Assembly (NCBI RefSeq): GCF_011604685.1
Contig: NZ_CP050063.1
Span: forward strand, 8,535,001-8,599,000
Direction: 5' to 3'
Length of the DNA: 64,000 bases
Origin: Spirosoma aureum
Lineage (GTDB): Bacteria > Bacteroidota > Bacteroidia > Cytophagales > Spirosomataceae
The translations under genes and the position numbers were made by a program. The notes below the pieces were generated by a model. That model saw nothing but the letters and a program-made list of their open reading frames with translations. It had not been told where the DNA came from and did no database searches. How positions within the stretch are numbered: the first letter of the stretch is position 1; every line of letters begins with the position of its first letter. Of this stretch, positions 28,070-37,248 are shown in pieces.

Positions 28070-29446
28070 CTATTTCGTCAGCAATTGTTCAATTTCTTCC
28101 AATGACTTGCCTTTGGTTTCCGGTACGTTTGCTTTTACAAAAACAAAGTAGATCAGGCAGATTCCTGCATGAATACAGAACGTAGCAGGAAGTCCCAGAT
28201 ACGTTTTCATCACCGGAAAAGAAGCCGTCGTGAAGAAGTTGGCAATCCATAAAGCCAGCGTTGATAGCGCCATCGCATTACCCCGAATCCGGTTTGGGAA
28301 AATTTCGGAGAGAGCAACCCATGTAACGGGCCCTAGCGTTGCGGCATAGATGGCAATAAAACCCAGTACAAAGACCAGAATCCAGAAGCCCGGCCATTGA
28401 AAATAAAAAGCCATTGCCAATGCCAGCGCATCCACACAAAGTAGCGCGGAGCCGTATAGCAGTAGATACCGGCGACCAATTTTATCGATAGCCCCGATGG
28501 CAAAAAAAGTAAAGACGAAGTTGATCAATCCCAGAATAACCGATTGCAAAAAAGCGGAATCTTCGGCCATACCGGCCTGCTGAAAAATGGCCGGGGCATA
28601 AGAAAACAATGAATTTTGCCCATCTGCCTGCGAAAAAACGGCAATTCCCACCCCTATCAGTACAATGCCAAACAAGTCTTTACTGAACAGATCGCGACTA
28701 TTTTCTTTGATCTCCTGAGCGAAGCTTTGCCGAATTGCTTCGCTTTCCTGATTGGCATAATCAGCGCCCCCGATCTTGGTCAGCACCTGATTGGCGAGTT
28801 CGATCCGTTGTTTTCGGATCAGCCATCGGGGGCTTTCAGTTACCAGAAACAGGCTAAAAAAGAAGAAAATAGCAGGTAATGACTGTGATGAGAACATCCA
28901 GCGCCAGTTGTTTAAGCCAGTATCCAGCAGTAGGTAATTAGCGAGATAAGCCAGCAAGATTCCTGTTGTGATCGCCAGTTGATAAACGGTAACCAGTCGG
29001 CCGCGAAAACGGGCAGGTGCCGTTTCGGCGATGTACATTGGGCAAACCAATGCTGCCGCCCCGACCGCTACACCACTCAACAACCGGAAGCAAATAAACA
29101 TAGTAAAACCCGTTGCCCAACCCGTACCTACGCCCGATAGGGCAAACAGAAGTGCGCAGAGAACCAGTGTTTTTTTGCGACCCAACGTATCACTAAGCTT
29201 ACCGGCAACCAATGCACCAACCGCAGAACCGAGATTAATACAACCGACAGCCCACCCGGTTTCGATGTTATCCAGTTGGAAAAAATCGCTGAAAAAGCGC
29301 ACAGTTCCCGAAATAATAGCCATATCAAAGCCGAACAACAGTCCACCCAGGGCTGCTACGGTACTTACCAAATAGATATACGTAAGATTGTAAACGGGAG
29401 TACCACGACTTACAGTGTCGAGTTGAGTAGGAATAGCGATTGCCAT
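28070..29446 (-). CDS. MFS sugar porter (sugar:proton symporter family)
   Basis: 458 residues from ATG at 29446; the frame is open upstream, but that extension runs through a palindromic repeat and lacks protein character. Twelve hydrophobic helices with the sugar-porter signatures: LFGFDMAIISG, GKLSDTLGRKKTL, ETAPARFRGRLVTVYQL, TESPRWLIRK, DKIGRRYLLLYG, SEIFPNRIRGNAMAL and PETKGKSLEEIE at the C-terminus. Imports a monosaccharide across the inner membrane, probably with protons. Lies 24 bases upstream of the isomerase gene, consistent with feeding released hexose into it. Confidence 0.95.
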   Translation of the reverse strand: MAIAIPTQLDTVSRGTPVYNLTYIYLVSTVAALGGLLFGFDMAIISGTVRFFSDFFQLDNIETGWAVGCINLGSAVGALVAGKLSDTLGRKKTLVLCALLFALSGVGTGWATGFTMFICFRLLSGVAVGAAALVCPMYIAETAPARFRGRLVTVYQLAITTGILLAYLANYLLLDTGLNNWRWMFSSQSLPAIFFFFSLFLVTESPRWLIRKQRIELANQVLTKIGGADYANQESEAIRQSFAQEIKENSRDLFSKDLFGIVLIGVGIAVFSQADGQNSLFSYAPAIFQQAGMAEDSAFLQSVILGLINFVFTFFAIGAIDKIGRRYLLLYGSALLCVDALALAMAFYFQWPGFWILVFVLGFIAIYAATLGPVTWVALSEIFPNRIRGNAMALSTLALWIANFFTTASFPVMKTYLGLPATFCIHAGICLIYFVFVKANVPETKGKSLEEIEQLLTK

Positions 29447-29476
29447 ATGATGCCGATTGAAATAATGGTCTGGTGT

Positions 29477-29510
29477 AAAACCTATAAGATCTTTGAAACC
29501 TTTTAGGTCT
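29477..29510. repeat. Palindromic intergenic repeat, copy 2
   Basis: AAAACCTATAAGATCTTTGA followed by AACCTTTTAGGTCT, a diverged copy of the element at 27174-27230. It occupies the gap between the PhyH and MFS genes of the same operon. The stem is weakened by mismatches. Confidence 0.65.
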
Positions 29511-29527
29511 AGGATACGCATATTTAA

Positions 29528-30355
29528 CTATGTCAAGGATACGTCATTTTCTTTGTTTAGAAAATCTGTCTGGTCGGTTATTCCCGAGACTTGCCAGGTC
29601 AGGAGCGCATCGTCCGGTACGGTCTTTAATGGAGTAATGCAGGATGTAGAGGACTCATTATAAGGAATATTGCTCTGCCTATTGTAGCAGGAAATAAGCG
29701 ACCACCGGGCATTTTCGGACAGATTCGCTTCGGACCGATGCAGCAGGTTGCTGTGAAAAAATAAAACATCACCCGGTTCTAATTCAACGTAAATAAGCTC
29801 CATCGTTTTTAGAGCGAGATCGACGTAGTGTTGAGAGGCACCAACCTGTTCGCCCGCAAAACCATGCTCAACCCGACCCATTTTATGAGAGCCTTTAATG
29901 ACTTGCAAACAGCCATTTTCTTTCGTCGCTGCTGTGATTGCAACCATGACCGAACACATTTGATCGGGTAATAGAAACTCGTTTTTGTACCAATAGCCAT
30001 AGTCCTGATGCCACTCCCAGGCCCCTCCTACGCGAGGTTCTTTCTGCATCAGTTTCGAATGAAAATGACAGACCGGCGACGAACCATCCAGCAATTTGTC
30101 CACCGATTGCACAATCCGTTCGCTACGGGTTACTAAGCTATACAAATCATTTCCCGGCGTGAACCAGAGAGCGAGTTTGGTTTTTTTTCCGGACTGATCA
30201 TTTAAATCATATGAGTTCCGGGAAATGGCTTTGTCGTCAACGGCCACCTGATAAAGCCGGTCTATTTCCTCAGACGAAAACAAGTCCGGGACAATCAGAT
30301 AACCATTCCGATGGTACTGCGCAATCTGTTCATCAGACAACTGATATACTGACAT
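29528..30355 (-). CDS. PhyH-family Fe(II)/2-oxoglutarate dioxygenase
   Basis: 275 residues, cytoplasmic. Double-stranded beta-helix with the metal triad His116-x-Asp118 (WEWHQDYGYW) and His206 (HSNLLHRSEA), and the 2-oxoglutarate-binding Arg217 (ENARWSLI). Starts with the family pattern DEQIAQYHRNGYLIVPDLFS. Hydroxylates an unknown small substrate. It leads the leftward galactoside-utilisation unit, divergent from the AraC regulator, and is separated from MFS by a palindromic repeat. PhyH genes recur in Cytophagales sugar loci, where their role is not established. Confidence 0.92.
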   Translation of the reverse strand: MSVYQLSDEQIAQYHRNGYLIVPDLFSSEEIDRLYQVAVDDKAISRNSYDLNDQSGKKTKLALWFTPGNDLYSLVTRSERIVQSVDKLLDGSSPVCHFHSKLMQKEPRVGGAWEWHQDYGYWYKNEFLLPDQMCSVMVAITAATKENGCLQVIKGSHKMGRVEHGFAGEQVGASQHYVDLALKTMELIYVELEPGDVLFFHSNLLHRSEANLSENARWSLISCYNRQSNIPYNESSTSCITPLKTVPDDALLTWQVSGITDQTDFLNKENDVSLT

Positions 30356-30397
30356 AAAGTTGAGGTATTAAATTTCTTTATTTATTGATAAAATAGT

Positions 30398-30478
30398 ATT
30401 TCAATAGTGCAAATTGACACCAACAAAAGACAAAATCTCCTAGTTTTGTCTCAGAAGGCGATACGATTTTAACAGGTT
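30398..30478 (+). promoter_or_regulatory. AraC/PhyH promoter module with -7 box
   Basis: TAGTTTTG (30441-30448) fits the Bacteroidota -7 consensus TAnnTTTG, 31 bases before the AraC start; a TTG at 30414-30416 is a -33 candidate at slightly long spacing. The block from 30398 to 30474 is copied upstream of the SusC gene (36581-36658), including 24 identical bases (30451-30474). The shared ATTTCAATA-n-TGCAAAT part may be an AraC binding site. Confidence 0.5.
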
Positions 30479-31366
30479 ATGAAAGCGCTATTAGAAAAAC
30501 TGCCAGCCACTGAGCGATCTTCGTTTAAGCTTTACAATTTCAACTTTCCGTACTTCCCCACGCCCTGGCATTTTCATCCGGAATATGAATTGGTGTTGGT
30601 CGTTAAAAGTTACGGACAACGCATTATTGGCAACGGAATCGGCGATTTCACCGATGGTGATCTGGTTTTTATCGGTGCCAACGTACCCCATATCTACCGA
30701 AACGATTCCGTTTTTTACCAGCAGTCAGCAGACCACCGGGCCCAGTCGGTGATTGTCCATTTCCTGGAAGACTTTCTGGGCGATTCCTTCATGGAACTTC
30801 AGGAAATGATACCCGTCCGACAGTTATTTCAACGGGCTGCATTAGGTCTCGAAATTCTGGGCCCCACCAAAGAGTACGTTATCGCCCGCATGATGGAGAT
30901 GCCGCAGCTGGAGGGCATGCGTCGCCTGCTGGTTTTGCTGGACATATTAACTACCCTGGCCGAATCGCCACATTTACGCACCCTGTCCACCCAAATTATT
31001 GAAGGAAGCAATCCGGTTGAAAGCGAGAAGGTAAGCCTGGTATTTGACTATATTTCTCAACACTACCAACGCCGGATTGCCCTACACGAAATTGCCGATC
31101 TGATGAATATGTCCGTTCCATCGGTCTGCCGGTTTATCAAACGGCGAACCCATAAAACGCTGGTCAATCTGATCAATGAATTACGTATCAGCCACGCCTG
31201 TAAACTACTGACAGATACGAATCTATCCATCATTGAAATCTGTTACGACTGTGGTTTCCAGAATCTCTCCAATTTCAACCGACAGTTTCGCCTGTTGAAA
31301 AACTGCAATCCTCAGGCGTTCCGCAAGCAACTTTGGAACAATAACACGCAGCTCCAGAAGCTCTGA
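30479..31366 (+). CDS. AraC-family regulator with cupin sensor
   Basis: 295 residues. N-terminal cupin domain (WHFHPEYELVLVVKSYGQRI, FIGANVPHIYRND) and C-terminal double helix-turn-helix (~195-290: RRIALHEIADLMNMSVPSVC, FIKRRTHKTLVNLINELRIS, LSIIEICYDCGFQNLSNFNR, QFRLLKNCNPQAFR). The cupin probably binds the inducing sugar. It divides the locus: PhyH-MFS-isomerase-GH36-GH2 to the left and SusD-SusC to the right. Its stop codon abuts the convergent SusD stop. Duplicated upstream sequences on both arms make it the obvious common regulator. Confidence 0.93.
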   Translation: MKALLEKLPATERSSFKLYNFNFPYFPTPWHFHPEYELVLVVKSYGQRIIGNGIGDFTDGDLVFIGANVPHIYRNDSVFYQQSADHRAQSVIVHFLEDFLGDSFMELQEMIPVRQLFQRAALGLEILGPTKEYVIARMMEMPQLEGMRRLLVLLDILTTLAESPHLRTLSTQIIEGSNPVESEKVSLVFDYISQHYQRRIALHEIADLMNMSVPSVCRFIKRRTHKTLVNLINELRISHACKLLTDTNLSIIEICYDCGFQNLSNFNRQFRLLKNCNPQAFRKQLWNNNTQLQKL

Positions 31367-33106
31367 TCAATACCCCGCATTCTGTTTCAATACGTTGTTA
31401 CTCAAATCGATCTGGCGCTGCGGAAGCGGAAAATATTCGTTCTTTCCAGCCATGAATTTTGCCCCTGCGAGATAGGTGCGTAGCGTACTTTCATACTGGA
31501 GATATTTGTTTAGCGTAGCTTCAGCTTCACCCCAGCGTACCAGATCGAAAAAGCGGTGTCCTTCCATACCCAGCTCGAGTTTTCGTTCAAAATGAACCAC
31601 TTTTCGGGCTGTAGCCTGATCCCATGCCTGCTCATATAAGCCAACTTTATAATTGGCAGCGGGCGTTGTTGTACCATCTTTCATGACCCAACTGCTTGTT
31701 TTAGCCGCTCGGGCGCGCACCTCATTTACATAGGAACGGGCTTTGTTTAAATCACCTGCTTCAACTTCGCATTCGGCCAGCCATAGAATGATATCGGCGA
31801 AACGAATCAGGTTCGTATTAATGGCCGTAACGGTACTCGCCCAGAACGAACCATCCGTCAGTGTTCCCTTTTGGGATTTGTAATAAACGTTCTTTTTCGT
31901 GTTATACGGGCCGCCGTAAGCCTGATCGCGCTGCCAGCTAATGCCCTGATGGGGGCCGTAATCGAGGTAAGGAATTCCCCGGCGACCAACGGTCCAGTCT
32001 AAACGCGAGTCCACGGTACCGGCATAGGGCGTGAACGGATCGGTGATTGCAACCCCTTCATCGCTGGTGACCGGATTGGTATTATACGTTTCGAGATCAG
32101 GCAATCCAGTCGCACTAACTTTGTACGAATTGACCAGATCCTGGGAAGGCTGAAAAAAACCGCAGCAATCGAACGGACCACCGTAGGGCGCATTCAATAC
32201 GTCGCCATAGTTGGCATTAGCAGCACCAGCGCCATCGTTGACCGAACTCTGGGTCGCAAACACGGATTCTCTGGAATTCTTCGTCGCAGCATTGAAATTA
32301 TCCTGATACTTATCCAGCAGTCCGTATTTAACCCCCGACGGATTTACGCCCCGCTGGTAAACCTGTTCCAGCACGGCTTTAGCTTCGGCATATTTTTTCT
32401 GAAAGAGCAGGCACTTGCCCAGCATAGCCCCCGCCGACCACTTGTTTGCCCGACCGATTGCCCCCTGTAACTCAGGTAGATTGTCGTAAGCGAATTGAAA
32501 ATCTGCCTGAATTTTAGGCCAGATATTCTGGTCATTGGCTACGTTCACTTTAACGTTAGGGACCTGAAAATCAGTCATCGTCTCGTCGATAAACGGGACC
32601 ATATTCCACATTTTCTTCGCTTCAAAATGATAATGACCGCGTAAAAACCGGGCTTCTCCTTCGATTCGCTTGCGGTCTTCAGCCGATAAATCCGGGGCGC
32701 CGGGCATTGTTTTCAGGATAATATTGGCTCTCGTTACGCCTTCGTAAACCACTTTCCATTTATCATTCAAAAACCCGTTGGTCGGAATCGGGATATAAGC
32801 TTCTATCGCATTGACTTCTGGCTGGTCAGTACCGGTGCTGCCTTTATGTGCATCACCTCCCGCAATACTGCCGTACACCCAGTTGGAAGCCGCACTTGAC
32901 CAGGAACCAAGGGTTGTCGTGCCGACACTGTAACCATCCAACATCGAATAAGCGCCAATCAATAATGATTCAAGTCCATTCTTGTTGGCCAGGGATGTAG
33001 CATCGAGGGTACCGTATGTACTTTTATCCAGATAGGATTTCTCACAGCTAATTAGCCCACTGACGCTCAGGCAAATAATAGTAAACGTGTATAATAACTT
33101 GCGCAT
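31367..33106 (-). CDS. SusD/RagB-family nutrient-binding lipoprotein
   Basis: 579 residues. Signal peptide with lipobox (SGLISC, Cys21), then KSYLDKSTYGTLDATSLANK, TPR-type segments (RIEGEARFLRGHYHFEAKKM) and C-terminal RagB marks (NLIRFADIILWLAECEVEAG, HFERKLELGMEGHRFFDLVR, PLPQRQIDLSNNVLKQN). It captures glycan at the cell surface for the SusC encoded 12 bases upstream. The stop codons of this gene and of the convergent AraC gene form the palindrome TGATCA with no gap, so transcripts from both sides must overlap. Confidence 0.95.
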   Translation of the reverse strand: MRKLLYTFTIICLSVSGLISCEKSYLDKSTYGTLDATSLANKNGLESLLIGAYSMLDGYSVGTTTLGSWSSAASNWVYGSIAGGDAHKGSTGTDQPEVNAIEAYIPIPTNGFLNDKWKVVYEGVTRANIILKTMPGAPDLSAEDRKRIEGEARFLRGHYHFEAKKMWNMVPFIDETMTDFQVPNVKVNVANDQNIWPKIQADFQFAYDNLPELQGAIGRANKWSAGAMLGKCLLFQKKYAEAKAVLEQVYQRGVNPSGVKYGLLDKYQDNFNAATKNSRESVFATQSSVNDGAGAANANYGDVLNAPYGGPFDCCGFFQPSQDLVNSYKVSATGLPDLETYNTNPVTSDEGVAITDPFTPYAGTVDSRLDWTVGRRGIPYLDYGPHQGISWQRDQAYGGPYNTKKNVYYKSQKGTLTDGSFWASTVTAINTNLIRFADIILWLAECEVEAGDLNKARSYVNEVRARAAKTSSWVMKDGTTTPAANYKVGLYEQAWDQATARKVVHFERKLELGMEGHRFFDLVRWGEAEATLNKYLQYESTLRTYLAGAKFMAGKNEYFPLPQRQIDLSNNVLKQNAGY

Positions 33107-33118
33107 TTGAGTAGGTAA

Positions 33119-36100
33119 TTAAAAGTTGATACTAGCCCCAACAAGGTATTGCTTGACGGCCGGATAGGCGTTCGCGTCGATGCCCGCAGCCCGATCGTCG
33201 GTGCTGATAATTTCCGGTTCCAGGCCAGTGTAGCGCGTAATGGTGAATAGGTTTGTGGCCTGGATATACACCCGTAGCCGATCAACCCCAATCGTATTTA
33301 ACAGGTGCGTTGGGAGCGTATAGCCGAGGCTTAGGTTTTTTAGGCGGAGATAGGATGCATCTTCTTTGTAGTACGAATTTGGAATCGCATTGGTACTAAA
33401 ATTTCCAACGGTTTCCTGAATTGGCACTTTGGCACCCAGGTTGTCGGGCCGCCAGGAATTGTACAGCGCTTCTTTGCTTTTATTGGTTACACCCTGCGAA
33501 TAAAAATCCGTTGTGAACCGGGCATAATTAATGGCATCTCTACCCTGAACGCCATAGAAGAATCCTGCCAGATCAAACCCTTTGTAAGACAGGTTCAGGT
33601 TTAGGCCATACGTGAATTTTGGATTGGGATTACCGAAAAATACCCGGTCGTCGGTGTCAATTTTCCCATCGCCATTAGCATCCCGATACTTAAACCGACC
33701 AGGGGCGGCACTCTGTTGCGTAGGTGATTTTGCTACATCATCCGCGCTTTGAAAGAGGCCAATTACATCATAACCAAAGTAAGCGTTGATCGGATGGCCG
33801 ACCGCATTCCGTGTGAATACGCCACCGATGCGGTTCTGTTCATTCAGTGGACTGTTATAATCAAAATACGAGATTCCATCGGCAATTTTCGTGATTTCAT
33901 TTTTATACGTGGTGAGCGTCAACGTAGCATCAAGTTTCACTTTCCGGAGGTTTGCCCGTTGCGAAATAGCCAGATCGATCCCGGTATTTTTCATGCTACC
34001 CACGTTAAAGAAAGGCGGGTTTTGAGCAGCAATTCCACCCGCCGTAGCCAGTTGTTCAACGGTGTATAAGAGGTTATTGGTTTTCTTCTGATACCAGTCA
34101 AACGAAATGTCTGTTTTACCACCGAAGAACGTAGCATCGAAGCCGACATTCGTCGAAACGTTGGTCTCCCATTTGCCCGCGCTGTTGCCAATGAAAGATA
34201 AGTAATACCCCGATTGAGGAGTCGTGCTCGTCCCGCCAATGTCGTAGGAAGCAGCGCCTTTACTGGTTGAAAACTGGGTGTATTGATTCGCCGGATCGAT
34301 ACGCTGATTACCCATCAGACCATAACTCCCGCGCAGTTTCAAATCAGTTAGCCAGGTTACGTTTTTCAGAAACGCTTCCTCGGAGATGCGCCAGCCTAAC
34401 GAACCCGCCGGGAATACGGCATATCGATTATCGACCCCAAATCGGGATGAGCCGTCCCGCCGAACAATGACGCTGGCGATGTATTTGTTTTTAAACTCAT
34501 AATCGACCTTGCCGAATAACGAGAATAACGACGCTGGCGTATTCGGGAAACCACTCACCAACTGGTTGGAAGTGCCTGAACTGAGCGTAATGGCGTTCAG
34601 GTTGGTGTACAGAAAATAATTACTCCGCGACCCTTCAATGCGATTGCCCGCATCATCTACCGCTTCGGTACCTGCCAATACCTGAAGACTATGATCGCCG
34701 AATGTGTTTTTATAAGTCAGTTGATTGGTCCAGGTCCACGACCGATTTTTGAAAAAGCCAACGGCCAGTGTCGGATTGCGATTATTCTCGGCACCTTCGT
34801 ATTCAATGGTCGGGTAGTTTGTGTAATCATTGGTACCATAGCTGCCGCCGAAGCTGGAACGTGCCGTAAAATGCTTCAGGAAGTCGACTTCCAGATACAT
34901 GTTCCCAAAAATACCGAACGTATTGGCCCGGTTATTTTTGGTACGCTCCCGAACGGCTACGGGGTTATCTGCCGTTCCCAAGCCGTTGCCTTTTGTTCCC
35001 GCAAAATCACCTTCCCGAATCGTATAGAGGGGCACAATGGGCAAAATATAGCGTGCCAGCGCTAGCTCACTGGCTTCCGTATTGTTCGCTGCCGTATTGG
35101 CCTGCGACGTATAGACCTGTAGGTTCTGGCCAATACGGATGTTCTTTTTCAGTGTAAATTCTGTATTGATGCGGGCCGAATAGCGCTTGTAAAAATTCTC
35201 AATGACAATGCCGTCCTGGTTGAAATAATTGAGACTAAACAAGTACCGGCTCTTGTCGGGTGCACCACCCGAAACCGTGAGATTATGGTTGGTAATGGGT
35301 GCCTTACGCGTTACTTCTTTCCACCAATTTGTCCCCTGCTTATTGGCTTTGACAATTAAATAAGGTGCATAATTCGCATCAGCTAAATTGGCGTAGCTTA
35401 AATTATACAGAGCAGGATTCGTGGCTGGGTCACCTTCTTTCAGGCCGGATGCCGTACCTGCCAGTAGATAGTCGGGCAAGACGGGCGTAGCACCTTTGCC
35501 ATACTGGACACTTTGCTGGGGTTGGCCGGAGTTCTTCAGGGCTAACCAGGTCAGATCAGCATACTCCTGTGGGTTCAGCATGTTGGTCCACCCTTTGCCG
35601 GGGTCCTGAATGCCATACGATACGTCGTAAGCCACTTTTGCACTGCCTGTTTTTCCTTTTTTTGTGGTGACAACAATGACGCCATTCGACGCACGAGCGC
35701 CGTAAATAGAGGCCGAAGCCGCGTCTTTCAGCACCTGCATCGACTCCACATCACTAGGATTAATGCCTAACAGCGAACCAGTTGGAACGCCATCCACAAT
35801 ATACAAAGGGTCGTTTCCGGTGAATGACGCAAACCCCCGAATCCTGACCGTCGATACACTTCCCGGCTGGTTATTACTGATAACGGTAACCCCAGCGGCT
35901 CGTCCCTGTAGCTGATTTTCAGCCGTCGACGCGGGCAACGACTGGAGATCGCTCACTTTGACAATGGCCACCGAGCCCGTAATGTCTTTCTTGCGTTGCG
36001 ACGAATAGCCCGTTACGACGACCTCCTCCAATGCTTTGGCATCATCAGAAAGCACTACGTTCAGGATCGACTGATTATTGAGGGGAATTTCCCGCGCTGT

Positions 36101-36448
36101 GAAACCAATGAACGAAAAGACCAGCGTTACATTCCCATCGGGTACGTTGAGTGTATAATTGCCATTTGCATCTGTAATGGTACCCGTCGTTGTTCCTTTA
36201 ATGACGACACTAACGCCCGTTAGTGGATCTCCTTTGGCGTCCGATACGCTGCCTTTAACACCAATATCCTGACTATGATTGCCATAAGGATACGCTAATG
36301 GCAAAACTTTATTGGTTTCAACTGTGGGTTTTGGAAAAGATGAACGGGCAGTTACTACGTTCGCAAACAGGACTATGACGAGCGCCGGGTAAATGCTTCG
36401 GTCAAAAAATCGAACCAGTAAGCCGGCTTGGTAAAGGTTTCTATTCAT
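33119..36448 (-). CDS. SusC/RagA TonB-dependent outer-membrane transporter
   Basis: 1109 residues. An N-terminal export segment (~10-35), then a carboxypeptidase-D-regulatory-like domain (~63-150: GVKGSVSDAKGDPLTGVSVV, FIGFTAREIPLN), EEVVVTGYSSQRKKDITG, plug (~160-280: TVRIRGFASFTGNDPLYIVD, MQVLKDAASASIYGARASNG) and barrel ending VKQYLVGASINF. Imports an oligosaccharide, probably a galactose-containing one given the GH2 and GH36-like genes of the same locus. The unusually long 5' flank (to 36720) carries a second copy of the AraC promoter module. Confidence 0.97.
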   Translation of the reverse strand: MNRNLYQAGLLVRFFDRSIYPALVIVLFANVVTARSSFPKPTVETNKVLPLAYPYGNHSQDIGVKGSVSDAKGDPLTGVSVVIKGTTTGTITDANGNYTLNVPDGNVTLVFSFIGFTAREIPLNNQSILNVVLSDDAKALEEVVVTGYSSQRKKDITGSVAIVKVSDLQSLPASTAENQLQGRAAGVTVISNNQPGSVSTVRIRGFASFTGNDPLYIVDGVPTGSLLGINPSDVESMQVLKDAASASIYGARASNGVIVVTTKKGKTGSAKVAYDVSYGIQDPGKGWTNMLNPQEYADLTWLALKNSGQPQQSVQYGKGATPVLPDYLLAGTASGLKEGDPATNPALYNLSYANLADANYAPYLIVKANKQGTNWWKEVTRKAPITNHNLTVSGGAPDKSRYLFSLNYFNQDGIVIENFYKRYSARINTEFTLKKNIRIGQNLQVYTSQANTAANNTEASELALARYILPIVPLYTIREGDFAGTKGNGLGTADNPVAVRERTKNNRANTFGIFGNMYLEVDFLKHFTARSSFGGSYGTNDYTNYPTIEYEGAENNRNPTLAVGFFKNRSWTWTNQLTYKNTFGDHSLQVLAGTEAVDDAGNRIEGSRSNYFLYTNLNAITLSSGTSNQLVSGFPNTPASLFSLFGKVDYEFKNKYIASVIVRRDGSSRFGVDNRYAVFPAGSLGWRISEEAFLKNVTWLTDLKLRGSYGLMGNQRIDPANQYTQFSTSKGAASYDIGGTSTTPQSGYYLSFIGNSAGKWETNVSTNVGFDATFFGGKTDISFDWYQKKTNNLLYTVEQLATAGGIAAQNPPFFNVGSMKNTGIDLAISQRANLRKVKLDATLTLTTYKNEITKIADGISYFDYNSPLNEQNRIGGVFTRNAVGHPINAYFGYDVIGLFQSADDVAKSPTQQSAAPGRFKYRDANGDGKIDTDDRVFFGNPNPKFTYGLNLNLSYKGFDLAGFFYGVQGRDAINYARFTTDFYSQGVTNKSKEALYNSWRPDNLGAKVPIQETVGNFSTNAIPNSYYKEDASYLRLKNLSLGYTLPTHLLNTIGVDRLRVYIQATNLFTITRYTGLEPEIISTDDRAAGIDANAYPAVKQYLVGASINF

Positions 36449-36580
36449 AGTAAAAATGATTTTGGAGAAGATACCTACAGGATTATAAGCCTTTCGTATA
36501 GTCCACTTGTCCTGGAACTACATAATTTTAATAGCAGGCAAAACAGGGCTGTTAATTTCATCCTAAGTTGCGTGGCTATT

Positions 36581-36658
36581 ATTTCAATAATGCAAATAGA
36601 CAGCGATATAAGCCAAGAAGCTACTAGTTTCGGATCAGAAGGCGATACGATTTTAACA
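36581..36658 (+). promoter_or_regulatory. Second copy of the AraC promoter module
   Basis: Aligned with one indel to 30398-30474: ATTTCAATA-n-TGCAAAT (36581-36597), TAGTTTcG (36625-36632, a damaged -7 box) and 24 identical bases (36635-36658). No regulator gene follows on this strand. It lies 133-210 bases upstream of the leftward SusC start and may serve as its AraC operator, or be the remnant of a lost regulator gene. Confidence 0.6.
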
Positions 36659-36720
36659 TGCCTTTAATTCGTATACGACTAATTAAAGAAGTGAAGGTAA
36701 ACCAGGCGATTTGGGTGGGT

Positions 36721-37076
36721 TTATCCTGATGCGCAGGAACAATATGATCGGTTAAACTTACTAACCCAACCAACGTGTTGTTGCTCTAACTGAGTTACGA
36801 TCTCAATCAAGTGACTCAGGGAACACGGCCCAATCGCCGGGCGGTCGGCGCCATCCAGTTTCCAAATCATCAACGTGTCCCCCTCTCGAAGGATTTCGAG
36901 TAGGCGGTTTAATTCAGGCTGTTCGGTTTTCGAGCCACTGGCTTTGTGGTCCGCCACCCTGGTCCTAAAAGATTTTCGAGCAGCCGGCTGCTTTCAGGGC
37001 AGCTAGCTGAAGTGCCCAGTTTTGATCGGGGCTGGGCGGCCGGAGCCGTAGAGACTCGGGCGTAACCTAACTTCAT
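36721..37076 (-). pseudogene. Serine recombinase (resolvase/invertase) pseudogene
   Basis: Pieces in three frames from ATG at 37076: MKLGYARVSTAPA with the catalytic-Ser motif, then DQNWALQLAALKAAGCSKIF stop, then HKASGSKTEQPELNRLLEIL, REGDTLMIWKLD and LSHLIEIVTQLEQQHVGWVS, ending at 36721. The LDRLGR-type segment is disrupted by about six extra residues, and the C-terminal helix and DNA-binding domain are missing. Residual of a mobile element; not functional. Confidence 0.8.
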
Positions 37077-37248
37077 GATTGAATTGGTATTGTAGCGCGT
37101 CAGACGCGTGAATGTGAGAGGATATGGTTGCGATCAACAAAGCAGGTTGTATACTTTGAAGGTAGGCAATACAGGATTTTGTAGTCGTTAAAATGACCGT
37201 GTAAAAATAGACAGTATTTCTTGCCTTGTCTCGTTTATAGGCCCAAGT

